Assembly (NCBI GenBank): GCA_964532655.1
Contig: CAZHMZ010000180.1
Coordinates: 1-7,042, forward strand
Origin: JAJFTV01 sp964532655
GTDB taxonomy: Bacteria; Chloroflexota; Anaerolineae; Anaerolineales; Anaerolineaceae
Length of the DNA stretch: 7,042 nt
Direction of reading: 5' to 3'
The position numbers were made by a program, and so were the translations under genes. Positions 1-5,994 of the stretch are shown piece by piece (within the stretch, counting starts at the first letter, position 1; every line of letters starts with the position of its first letter). The notes under the pieces were generated by a model. That model did no database searches and had not been told where the DNA came from. It saw only the letters and a list, made by a program, of their open reading frames with translations.

Positions 1-72
1 ATCAAAGAGTAATTCCCGTCTCGTCGCACTGAAAACAAAGTCGCTTTACCAGCATCACGACAATTTAATAGA
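1..72. other. Left-edge stretch with no supported gene
   Basis: No gene can be supported here. On the plus strand two frames close early (stop codons at 10-12 and 30-32), so either could be the last few codons of a gene lying to the left. The third frame stays open but runs straight through the terminator hairpin, which argues against it. No tRNA T-arm or CCA end is recognisable. The hairpin just downstream hints that a rightward transcript may end here. Confidence 0.4.
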
Positions 73-97
73 AACGGCTGCCCACAGGGCAGCCGTT
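73..97. terminator. Strong intrinsic terminator hairpin, probably bidirectional
   Basis: A perfect 11-bp inverted repeat (AACGGCTGCCC, loop ACA, GGGCAGCCGTT) forms a very stable GC-rich stem. It starts 14 bases past the stop codon of the DUF218 gene on the minus strand, so it is well placed to end the leftward two-gene transcript. Read on the plus strand it is followed by a T-rich tail (98-108, ATTTCTTCTTC), the better match to a Rho-independent terminator. On the minus strand the tail (TCTATTAAATTG) is only moderately U-rich. It may therefore serve convergent transcripts from both sides. Confidence 0.82.
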
Positions 98-111
98 ATT
101 TCTTCTTCAGA

Positions 112-762
112 TTATTCTCTTTGTAAACTCAGATAACCGAACAGTTTGACGTACTCCTGAATGGTGACCTTCCAACCCTGCCGATGAAGCCACCAACCGG
201 ATGAGGTATACCAGTGATCGCGCACCGGGTGAACCGCAAAGGTGATCCCTTCATCTTTGAAAACCTGTCGGAAAATCAGGCGTGTGCGGAAGGTGTGGTA
301 CGGATCGGTCACCACGATCAGTGAATCCATGCCGCGTTGTTTCATCAGCGTCAGCACTGCGCGGGCTTCGTCCAGGGTGCTTTCTGATTGCTGTTTGGTG
401 ATCAGCACCTGATTGCCCGGCACACCCTTTTGCATGGTGATATACCGCATCAGCGTGGAATACTCGGCTCCTTTTTCCGGTATGGGGATCTCCGTTTCCG
501 TTAGAATAATGTATTCCATGTACTGCTCTTCATACAGCCGCACGGCTTCATCAATGCGGGTGTTGTCACCTCCGCTGAGCACTACGGCGGTGTCAGAGGG
601 ATGGATGGGATCGGCAGTCACCAGAATGGCGCCGGCCAGTCGCAGCAAAATCGCCCCGGTGATCAGCAGCACTGCCGCGCTGAACACACTCACCAGCAGG
701 CAGGATCGAGGCTTCCGATGCGGGTGGATTTGCCGGACAGTCGGGCGGTTCTCCTCAGACAT
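112..762 (-). CDS. DUF218 (YdcF/SanA/ElyC-like) membrane-anchored protein
   Basis: 216 residues. A basic N-terminus (residues 1-20) is followed by a hydrophobic segment at about 21-49, which should anchor the protein in the membrane with the rest outside. The soluble part fits the DUF218 fold: VVLSGGDNTRIDEAV (60-74) is the family's first strand and glycine turn, STLDEA (128-133) is the middle motif, and VVTDPYHTFR (150-159) is the typical T-x-x-x-H-x-x-R segment. The family includes E. coli SanA, ElyC and YdcF, some of which affect envelope integrity, but its biochemical activity is not established, so no reaction is assigned. The ATG is separated from the stop of the PLP enzyme gene by one base (TAA-G-ATG). 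The only purine-rich candidate ribosome site (GGAGG, 778-782) lies 15 bases upstream, farther than usual, which suggests translational coupling. A terminator follows closely. Confidence 0.82.
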   Translation of the reverse strand: MSEENRPTVRQIHPHRKPRSCLLVSVFSAAVLLITGAILLRLAGAILVTADPIHPSDTAVVLSGGDNTRIDEAVRLYEEQYMEYIILTETEIPIPEKGAEYSTLMRYITMQKGVPGNQVLITKQQSESTLDEARAVLTLMKQRGMDSLIVVTDPYHTFRTRLIFRQVFKDEGITFAVHPVRDHWYTSSGWWLHRQGWKVTIQEYVKLFGYLSLQRE

Positions 763-763
763 C

Positions 764-1936
764 TTACGCGGGCTGAGCCTCCGTGCGCTGCGCCAGAGCC
801 TTTTTCATGCGCTCAAGACCGTCTTCCAGCAGGCTGCGCGGGCAACCGTAGTTCATACGGATAAAGCCTTCACCCTCTTTTCCGAAGCGCGCACCGTCAT
901 TGAAGCCCACCCGGCCCTTATCCAGGAAGTACTGATAGGGTGACTCACCGAGTCCCATGCCGGTAAAGTCAATCCAGGCCAGATAGGTACCCTGAGGCTT
1001 GCCCATCACCGCGCCGGGCATCTCGTTTTTGACTGTCTCGTACACCAAATCGCGGTTGCCCTCCAGATAGACCAGCATTTCATCCAACCATCCAGCGCAA
1101 TCGCGGTAGGCGGCCAGCATGGCGGTTTGCGCCAACGCATTCACCCATCCGAGCAGGCCCTGGCGGGATTGGTCAATTTGCTTGCGCAGATCGGGGTCTG
1201 TACAGACCAAAACCGATGCTTCCAGACCGGCAATATTGAAGGTTTTACTGGGAGCCAGCAGGGTAACGGTGTTTTTCGAAATTTCAGGGGAGAGTGAGGC
1301 AATGGGGGTGTGCTTGCTGCCGGAATACACCAGATCATGGTGAATTTCATCGGAACAGATGATCACGTTATTGCGCAGGCAGATCTGGGCCAATTTTTCC
1401 AGCTCATTTCGGCTGAAAACGCGACCCGTGGGGTTTTGGGGATTGCACAGCATGAACACGCGTGTGTTATCGCGGATGCTTTGTTCAAACAGGTCAAAAT
1501 CAATCTCATAGGTGCCATCTTGATTGCGCACCAGTGCAGCTTCCTGCTGTACCAGGTTGGCATTACGCGAAACCCCAAAGAAAGGTGGGTAGGCGGGTGT
1601 TTGCAGAAGCACCCCATCACCGGGTTGGGTGACGGCATGACCCACCAGGTTGAACCCGCTCACCACCCCCGGCACCAGCAGCAGATCATCCGGGGTTACT
1701 TTCCAGTTGTGCCGGGTTTCGAGCCAGTTAACGATTGCCTCGGTTACCTCAATGGAATCGCATGGATAACCAAATACGCGGTGATCGACCCGTTTGTGCA
1801 ATGCCTCAACAATGGGTTCAGCAGAAGGGAAATCCATATCGGCTACCCACATGGGCAGGACATCTTCATCAAAATGACTCCACTTCACACTGTCGCTGTT
1901 CCGCCGGTCAATCAGTTCGTCGAAATTGCATTTCAT
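764..1936 (-). CDS. MalY/PatB family PLP-dependent C-S lyase / aminotransferase
   Basis: 390 residues, full length for this fold-type I PLP family. Visible landmarks are the N-terminal LPMWVADMDF (27-36), characteristic of MalY/PatB proteins; CNPQNPTGRVF (164-174) with the cofactor-contacting asparagine; SDEIHHDLVY (195-204), whose aspartate contacts the pyridine nitrogen; APSKTFNIAGL (228-238), where K231 should form the Schiff base; and FIRMNYGCPR (358-367), where R360 should bind the substrate carboxylate. Family members are mostly cytoplasmic cystathionine beta-lyases or cysteine-S-conjugate lyases that release a thiol, pyruvate and ammonia; some act as aminotransferases. Substrate cannot be told from sequence alone. 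A strong Shine-Dalgarno (GGAGAGG, 1944-1950) sits 7 bases before the ATG and fixes the start. It is first in a leftward unit with the DUF218 gene and is divergent from the methyltransferase operon. Confidence 0.92.
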   Translation of the reverse strand: MKCNFDELIDRRNSDSVKWSHFDEDVLPMWVADMDFPSAEPIVEALHKRVDHRVFGYPCDSIEVTEAIVNWLETRHNWKVTPDDLLLVPGVVSGFNLVGHAVTQPGDGVLLQTPAYPPFFGVSRNANLVQQEAALVRNQDGTYEIDFDLFEQSIRDNTRVFMLCNPQNPTGRVFSRNELEKLAQICLRNNVIICSDEIHHDLVYSGSKHTPIASLSPEISKNTVTLLAPSKTFNIAGLEASVLVCTDPDLRKQIDQSRQGLLGWVNALAQTAMLAAYRDCAGWLDEMLVYLEGNRDLVYETVKNEMPGAVMGKPQGTYLAWIDFTGMGLGESPYQYFLDKGRVGFNDGARFGKEGEGFIRMNYGCPRSLLEDGLERMKKALAQRTEAQPA

Positions 1937-1943
1937 ACTCGCG

Positions 1944-1950
1944 CCTCTCC
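1944..1950 (-). promoter_or_regulatory. Ribosome binding site of the MalY/PatB-like gene
   Basis: On the minus strand the sequence GGAGAGG lies 7 bases upstream of the ATG at 1936. This is near-ideal spacing and complementarity to the 16S rRNA 3' end, and it supports the chosen start. It contrasts with the divergent methyltransferase gene, which has no such site. Confidence 0.8.
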
Positions 1951-1964
1951 GAAAAATGTTATTT

Positions 1965-1979
1965 GGTTGGATGCCAACC
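1965..1979. repeat. Perfect 6-bp inverted repeat, candidate operator
   Basis: GGTTGG-ATG-CCAACC is a perfect palindrome with a 3-base centre, followed at once by another AACC (1981-1984). It lies between the putative minus-strand -10 box (1985-1990) and the PatB-like ribosome site, at about the expected transcription start. For plus-strand transcription it overlaps the weak -35 candidate TTGGTT (1963-1968). A repressor bound here could affect both directions. This is positional inference; I do not recognise it as the site of a known regulator. It could alternatively fold as a small hairpin in the 5' end of the leftward mRNA. Confidence 0.5.
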
Positions 1980-1984
1980 TAACC

Positions 1985-1990
1985 ATTATA
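1985..1990 (-). promoter_or_regulatory. Putative -10 box of the leftward (PatB-like/DUF218) unit
   Basis: Read on the minus strand this is an exact TATAAT. It would start transcription near 1977-1979, giving a leader of about 40 bases before the ATG at 1936. The -35 region is poor: the best candidates at 17-18 base spacing read TCTGGT (2008-2013) or TTCTGG (2009-2014). The promoter may therefore be weak or depend on an activator. Confidence 0.5.
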
Positions 1991-1992
1991 AT
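1987..1992 (+). promoter_or_regulatory. Putative -10 box of the rightward operon
   Basis: Plus-strand TATAAT, overlapping the minus-strand -10 by four bases because the octamer ATTATAAT (1985-1992) is self-complementary. A partial -35 (TTGGTT, 1963-1968) lies 18 bases upstream. Transcription would start near 1999, leaving a leader of about 30 bases before the ATG at 2030. A second, weaker -10-like element (CATTAT, 2016-2021, or TATAGA, 2019-2024) lies closer to the gene and would put the transcript start almost on the ATG. Confidence 0.4.
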
Positions 1993-2029
1993 TGGGTTTT
2001 AGATAGAACCAGAATCATTATAGACTGGA

Positions 2030-2968
2030 ATGGTAAACAATATCAACATAATGAAAAGCAGCCTTCCTCAGAAATCATCCCGACCGGCTGGTATTCAGCT
2101 TTCAGCGCCCCAGGGCTGGCGCGATTATGCGTTGCTTGACAGCGGCGGCGGGCAAAAGCTGGAGAAATTCGGTCCTTACACACTAATCCGCCCGGAGCCC
2201 GAAGCCTTCTGGAACCCCGCCCTGCCTAAAGCGGAATGGGATCGCGCGGCCGCCGTTTTTGAGTCGGGATCCGAGACGCATGGCGGGCACTGGAAAACCA
2301 GAAGCAAACTGCCAGAGCGCTGGAAGGTGGAGTATCAGGATTTACGCTTTTGGGTGCAACCGAGCGCTTCCCGGCATGTGGGCATCTTCCCCGAACAGGC
2401 TTCGCATTGGGATTGGCTGGAAGAGAAAATCAAACAGGCTAATCGCCCGGTGAAGGTGCTGAACCTGTTTGGCTACACCGGAGCTGCCAGTCTGGCAGCA
2501 GCGCACGCCGGCGCTCAGGTGACCCATCTGGATGCCGCCCCGCGGGTGATCCAGTGGGGGCGTGAGAATCAGAGCCTTTCCGGTCTGGACGCGAAGCCGA
2601 TCCGCTGGATTAAGGATGACGCGCTCAAGTTTGTCAAACGCGAAGCGCGGCGGGACTCCCGCTATGACGGCATCATGCTGGACCCGCCCAAATTCGGGCG
2701 CGGGCCGCAGGGCGAGGTATGGGAGTTCTACGATCTGATCTCATCTCTGCTGCAGGCCTGCAAGGATATTCTGACAGAACAGCCGCTCTTTTTGATCCTG
2801 ACGGCTTATGCGGTAAAGGCATCCTCGATTACATTGTATAATGCTATCTCGGAACTGATGCAGCCCTGGAGCGGAACGACAGAATCCGGTGAACTGGTGC
2901 TCGAAGAACAGAGCGCCGGCCGGTTGTTAAGTACGGCAATTTTTACCCGTTGGAGCAGCACCAAATAA
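2030..2968 (+). CDS. Class I SAM-dependent methyltransferase (short COG1092-like)
   Basis: 312 residues. The N-terminal part carries DYALLDSGGGQKLEKFGPY (32-50), a signature of a short COG1092-like family known from Alphaproteobacteria and Chloroflexota. The Rossmann-type methyltransferase core begins at about 110: VLNLFGYTGAAS (143-154) is the SAM-binding motif I, D168 in HLDAAP is the likely ribose-binding acid, KDDALKFV (195-202) is the adenine-side loop, and LDPPKFGRGP (217-226) is motif IV. These resemble the catalytic half of RlmI/RlmK rRNA methyltransferases, but there is no N-terminal PUA domain, and the segment matching the catalytic-cysteine motif reads LILTAYAVKASS (255-266) without cysteine. 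The substrate is unknown; RNA is only a guess. No start codon is available further upstream, as an in-frame TAG lies at 2021-2023. M8 (2051) is an alternative start, and neither has a Shine-Dalgarno sequence. First gene of the rightward operon. Confidence 0.85.
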   Translation: MVNNINIMKSSLPQKSSRPAGIQLSAPQGWRDYALLDSGGGQKLEKFGPYTLIRPEPEAFWNPALPKAEWDRAAAVFESGSETHGGHWKTRSKLPERWKVEYQDLRFWVQPSASRHVGIFPEQASHWDWLEEKIKQANRPVKVLNLFGYTGAASLAAAHAGAQVTHLDAAPRVIQWGRENQSLSGLDAKPIRWIKDDALKFVKREARRDSRYDGIMLDPPKFGRGPQGEVWEFYDLISSLLQACKDILTEQPLFLILTAYAVKASSITLYNAISELMQPWSGTTESGELVLEEQSAGRLLSTAIFTRWSSTK

Positions 2969-2990
2969 ATACAAGGTTTGGAAGGAAATC

Positions 2991-3824
2991 ATGGAAATTG
3001 CATTGATCGGTTCAGGTGTAATGGGAGAGGCGTTCATCGCCGGTTTGCTGAGGAATAAACTCGCGGATGCAAAACAAATCGTGGCCAGCGACCCGCTCAA
3101 GGAACGCCGGCAAGCTCTGGAAGAAAAATACGGTATCCGTACCGCCGCGAGAAATGTCGAGGCTGTTTCAACTGCCGATGTGCTCATTCTGGCAGTCAAA
3201 CCGCAGCATGTCGATAAGGTGATCTCCGATCTGCATGGCAACATCCCGGACCGAACGCTGGTACTCTCCATCGTGGCGGGCATCCCTCTTCAATATTTAC
3301 AGGATGGGTTCGCGCATGCCAGCATCATCCGTGTGATGCCCAATACCCCGGCCCAGATTGGTGAGGGCATATCCGTGTGGACCGCTTCTTCGACTGTAAC
3401 CGATGAACAAAAACAACACGCGCATGAGATCCTCACCTCGCTGGGGCCGGATGTCTTTATGGATGATGAGGTCTATCTGGATATGGCAACGGCTCTTTCC
3501 GGAACTGGCCCTGCTTATGCATTCATGTTCATGGAAGCCATGATCGACGCGGGTGTGCATATGGGTTTTCCACGCCGGATTGCCGAAAAACTGGTGATCC
3601 AGACCATGCGCGGTTCGGTGGAATACTATGATTCCAAGAAAGCGCATCCGGCCGAGCTTCGCAACGAGGTCACCTCACCGGGCGGTACCACCGCGGCGGC
3701 GTTGTATTATCTGGAAAAAGCGGGTTTCCGCACCGCCATTTCGCGCGCCATCTGGGCTGCTTACGAGCGCTCTCTGGAATTAGGGCGCGGACGGAAGAGC
3801 CAGCCGCCGGAAAACGGCTCATAA
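2991..3824 (+). CDS. proC: Pyrroline-5-carboxylate reductase
   Basis: 277 residues, normal length. It reduces 1-pyrroline-5-carboxylate to L-proline with NAD(P)H in the cytoplasm, the final step of proline synthesis. The N-terminal Rossmann domain shows IGSGVMGEA (6-14), the dinucleotide-binding glycine loop, and LAVKPQ (67-72). RVMPNTPAQIGEG (114-126) is the classical ProC segment. The C-terminal dimerisation and active-site domain has ALSGTGPAY (168-176) and EVTSPGGTTAAAL (226-238), the family signature. A good ribosome site (GGAAGGAA, 2980-2987) precedes the ATG, 22 bases after the methyltransferase stop, so the two are probably co-transcribed. The last dozen or so residues are polar and add nothing recognisable. 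No proA or proB is nearby, so the pathway is not clustered here. Confidence 0.95.
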   Translation: MEIALIGSGVMGEAFIAGLLRNKLADAKQIVASDPLKERRQALEEKYGIRTAARNVEAVSTADVLILAVKPQHVDKVISDLHGNIPDRTLVLSIVAGIPLQYLQDGFAHASIIRVMPNTPAQIGEGISVWTASSTVTDEQKQHAHEILTSLGPDVFMDDEVYLDMATALSGTGPAYAFMFMEAMIDAGVHMGFPRRIAEKLVIQTMRGSVEYYDSKKAHPAELRNEVTSPGGTTAAALYYLEKAGFRTAISRAIWAAYERSLELGRGRKSQPPENGS

Positions 3825-3828
3825 TTCG

Positions 3829-3844
3829 CGCCTGATAGCAGGCG
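3829..3844 (+). repeat. Small hairpin between proC and the TPR gene
   Basis: CGCCTG-ATAG-CAGGCG is a perfect 6-bp stem with a 4-base loop, four bases after the proC stop codon. No T-run follows; the next bases are TTGAAAAGG, including the ribosome site of the TPR gene. It is therefore not a classical terminator. It may adjust mRNA stability or translation inside the operon, or may be incidental. Confidence 0.45.
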
Positions 3845-3860
3845 TTGAAAAGGTCAAACC

Positions 3861-5303
3861 ATGCAATCGAGTGATTGGCTGTCTGTTCTGGCGAGAATTG
3901 CGCTGCCCTGTGTAGTGGCAGTCGTTTTACAGTTACAGCCGCTGCCCGATTTGCTGAAGACCAATTTGAAGGCAGGCCGTGAAGCCGAGCAGGCCGGTAA
4001 CAGCCTGGAAGCGGCTGAACATTATACTGCCGCCGCTGAAGCTCAACCCTGGCGTGAAGGTTTGCTTGAAAAAGCCGGGCTGTTGTTTTATGAGGGCGGT
4101 GATGCTCCGCACGCAGCACAGGAACTGCAGGGCGCACTGGACCGGGAGCAGCTTTCCGAAACGGGACAGATTGCGCTGGGGAATGCATATTACCAGACCG
4201 GCGCTTACCCGCAGGCCATGGAAATATGGACGGCTCTACTGCAGGACCCGGCTGTCGATTCGGCTTTTTACGAGGATGTAACCGATAAACTGGCCGCAGC
4301 CGGGTTGGTGGAAGATCAGACAGCGGTGTACAGCCAGTGGGTCATAAACGACCCGCACAACTCACGCGCTGTGTACCGGCTGGGCTTGCTTCAGTCAGTC
4401 TACGACCCGTTGCAGGCGGTGAGCTTCTTAAGTCTGGCCAAATCGCTGGACAGTTCCCTGGCGGAACCGGTGGATGAGGTTCTGGATGTTCTGGCCAGTA
4501 TGCAGGAAGCCGATGAACGCTACCGCCTGGTGATGATCGGACGAACTTTAGGCAATTTGGGCGAATGGGCCATTGCCAACCGGGCTTTTCAGAAAGCCGT
4601 AGATCTGGACCCCGAGTATGGCGATGCATGGGCTTTCCTGGCAGAAAGCCTGCAGCAGCTTGGTAAACCGGCATTAAAGGCGATTGAAACCGCCAACGAA
4701 CTCTCACCCGATTCGATCGGCGTAAAAACCCTCACCGCCATGTACTGGCAGCGCCAGAACAAGCCGGAACTAGCCCTGCAAATCATGCAGGAAATCGCAG
4801 ATTTGCGACCGGGTGAATACATCTGGTTGATCGAGATGGGCAATATCGCCGCCGATGGGGGTGATCTGGACACGGGGCTGACGTATATCACAAAGGCCAT
4901 CGAGGCCGAACCGCAGAACCCGCAGTGGCGCAGAGCGTTGGTTGCCTTCTGCCTGGAGAATAATTATGAAATCCGCACCCTGGGCTTGCCGGCGGCGCGT
5001 GAATATCTGCGGCTTTCTCAGGAGAGCGCCGATGCATTGAGCATCATGGGCGCGGTGATGTTGAATTTGCAGGATACACTCAGCGCTGAACGATACCTGA
5101 CCCGCGCCCTGAAGCTGGACCCGGGGAATGCGGATACGCACCTGACCCTGGCCCAGGTCTATTTGATGGATTCGAAACCCGTTCAGGCTTACAATCACCT
5201 TAACGCAGTGCTCAACCAGACTTCATCGCAATCTGAAACTGCTAAAATGGCCATGCGTCTGATGGAAAAATACTACCCGGACGGTGCACCGGAAACACCC
5301 TGA
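3861..5303 (+). CDS. Membrane-anchored tetratricopeptide repeat protein
   Basis: 480 residues. A hydrophobic stretch at about 6-27 (WLSVLARIALPCVVAVVLQ) acts as a signal anchor or uncleaved signal; C17 follows a proline and does not make a lipobox. The remainder is almost wholly TPR-like helical pairs. Clear units include about 38-66 (AGNSLEAAEHYTAAAE), 102-135 (ALGNAYYQTGAYPQAMEIW), 220-253 (LGEWAIANRAFQKAVDLDP), 319-352 (ADGGDLDTGLTYITKAIEA) and 388-455 (LSAERYLTRALKLDP and the following pair), with weaker repeats between. TPR arrays bind proteins or peptides, so a scaffold role at the outer face of the membrane is likely, but the partner is unknown. The ATG has a modest ribosome site (AAAAGG, 3848-3853). 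The gene lies 36 bases after proC and 17 before the lipoprotein gene, its most plausible partner. Confidence 0.85.
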   Translation: MQSSDWLSVLARIALPCVVAVVLQLQPLPDLLKTNLKAGREAEQAGNSLEAAEHYTAAAEAQPWREGLLEKAGLLFYEGGDAPHAAQELQGALDREQLSETGQIALGNAYYQTGAYPQAMEIWTALLQDPAVDSAFYEDVTDKLAAAGLVEDQTAVYSQWVINDPHNSRAVYRLGLLQSVYDPLQAVSFLSLAKSLDSSLAEPVDEVLDVLASMQEADERYRLVMIGRTLGNLGEWAIANRAFQKAVDLDPEYGDAWAFLAESLQQLGKPALKAIETANELSPDSIGVKTLTAMYWQRQNKPELALQIMQEIADLRPGEYIWLIEMGNIAADGGDLDTGLTYITKAIEAEPQNPQWRRALVAFCLENNYEIRTLGLPAAREYLRLSQESADALSIMGAVMLNLQDTLSAERYLTRALKLDPGNADTHLTLAQVYLMDSKPVQAYNHLNAVLNQTSSQSETAKMAMRLMEKYYPDGAPETP

Positions 5304-5320
5304 GAGAAAGGCTGGCGAGG

Positions 5321-5980
5321 ATGAAAAGAGTCATACCGATTTTTCTCATGATGATATGGATGATGATGACCGCGTCTGCCTGCGGGCTGTCCTCGCAGAT
5401 CCGCTACTTAACCGATCCGCCGGAAGCCGGTGAGGTGTTGTATACGGATGATTTCTCGGCCAGAGGTTCGTGGGATACCTGGAGTGATGACAGCTCCATT
5501 GTCGATTACAGCAGCGGGGGACTGCGGTTTTTTATCAACCAGACCGGCTATGATTACTGGTCCATCCTGGGTGAATATTTTCTGGATACCGCTATTGACG
5601 TGGATGTCACCAAGGTCAACGGCCCGGATGACAACCGTTTTGGGGTTCTTTGCCGGTATCAGGATGAAAAGAATTATTACCAGTTCATGATCAGCAGCGA
5701 CGGCTATTACGGCATCGTCAAGGTGCTGGATGGACAGCCTTATTTGATCAGCAGTGACCAGCTCCGGTTTACGGATGTAATCACGCAGGGAACCGGCGGG
5801 GTCAACCATCTTCAGGCAGTCTGTCTGGGTTCCAGCCTGACGCTGTCGGTTAACGATGTCCTGCTGGCATCGGCTTTTGATACCGACCTGGATCACGGCA
5901 AGATGGGATTGACCGCCGGCAGCAATGCCGAGAAGGGTGTGGATATCCTGTTTACAGATTTTCAGGTCAGCCAGCCCTAG
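5321..5980 (+). CDS. Probable lipoprotein with LamG/concanavalin-like domain
   Basis: 219 residues. The N-terminus MKRVIPIFLMMIWMMMTASAC has a basic start, a methionine-rich hydrophobic core and an ASAC lipobox, so C21 is likely lipidated and the protein exported. A short linker leads to a beta-rich domain: LYTDDFSARGSWDTW (40-54) resembles the opening strand of LamG/DUF1080-like jelly-roll domains, RFGVLCRYQDEKNYYQF (106-122) with ISSDGYYGIVK (124-134) forms the conserved central strands, and MGLTAG through LFTDFQV (195-216) is the typical closing pair. Such domains often bind sugars or other ligands, but no catalytic residues stand out and no ligand can be named. The ribosome site is probably AGAAAGG (5305-5311). 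It sits 17 bases after the TPR gene and 14 before the methylthiotransferase gene. Confidence 0.78.
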   Translation: MKRVIPIFLMMIWMMMTASACGLSSQIRYLTDPPEAGEVLYTDDFSARGSWDTWSDDSSIVDYSSGGLRFFINQTGYDYWSILGEYFLDTAIDVDVTKVNGPDDNRFGVLCRYQDEKNYYQFMISSDGYYGIVKVLDGQPYLISSDQLRFTDVITQGTGGVNHLQAVCLGSSLTLSVNDVLLASAFDTDLDHGKMGLTAGSNAEKGVDILFTDFQVSQP

Positions 5981-5994
5981 AATTTGGATGATGG

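Noticed and set aside
1..40. Possible 3' end of a tRNA at the left edge (ATTCCCGTCTCGTCGCA looks superficially like an acceptor end)
   Set aside because: No TTCRA-type T-loop, no matching T-stem and no CCA in the expected place; the 5' half would be outside the window and cannot be tested.
413..943. Plus-strand open frame of 176 codons opposite the DUF218 and PatB-like genes
   Set aside because: It is antisense to two well-supported genes, has no ribosome site or family motif, and its composition fits a codon-bias shadow.
1310..2002. Plus-strand open frame of 230 codons opposite the PatB-like gene
   Set aside because: The minus-strand protein has every PLP-enzyme motif; the plus frame has none and runs through the promoter region.
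3297..3647. Minus-strand open frame inside proC
   Set aside because: Antisense shadow of a clearly conserved gene; no recognisable domain.
3877..3930. Lipobox at C17 of the TPR protein
   Set aside because: The residues before the cysteine are A-L-P; proline at -1 does not fit a lipobox, so a signal anchor is more likely.
3670..4188. Minus-strand open frame spanning the end of proC and the start of the TPR gene
   Set aside because: Low-complexity, Arg/Pro/Ala-rich translation with no motif, crossing two genes with good evidence on the other strand.
5408..5896. Minus-strand open frame inside the lipoprotein gene
   Set aside because: The plus frame has a signal peptide, lipobox and recognisable beta-domain strands; the antisense frame has no ribosome site or family match.
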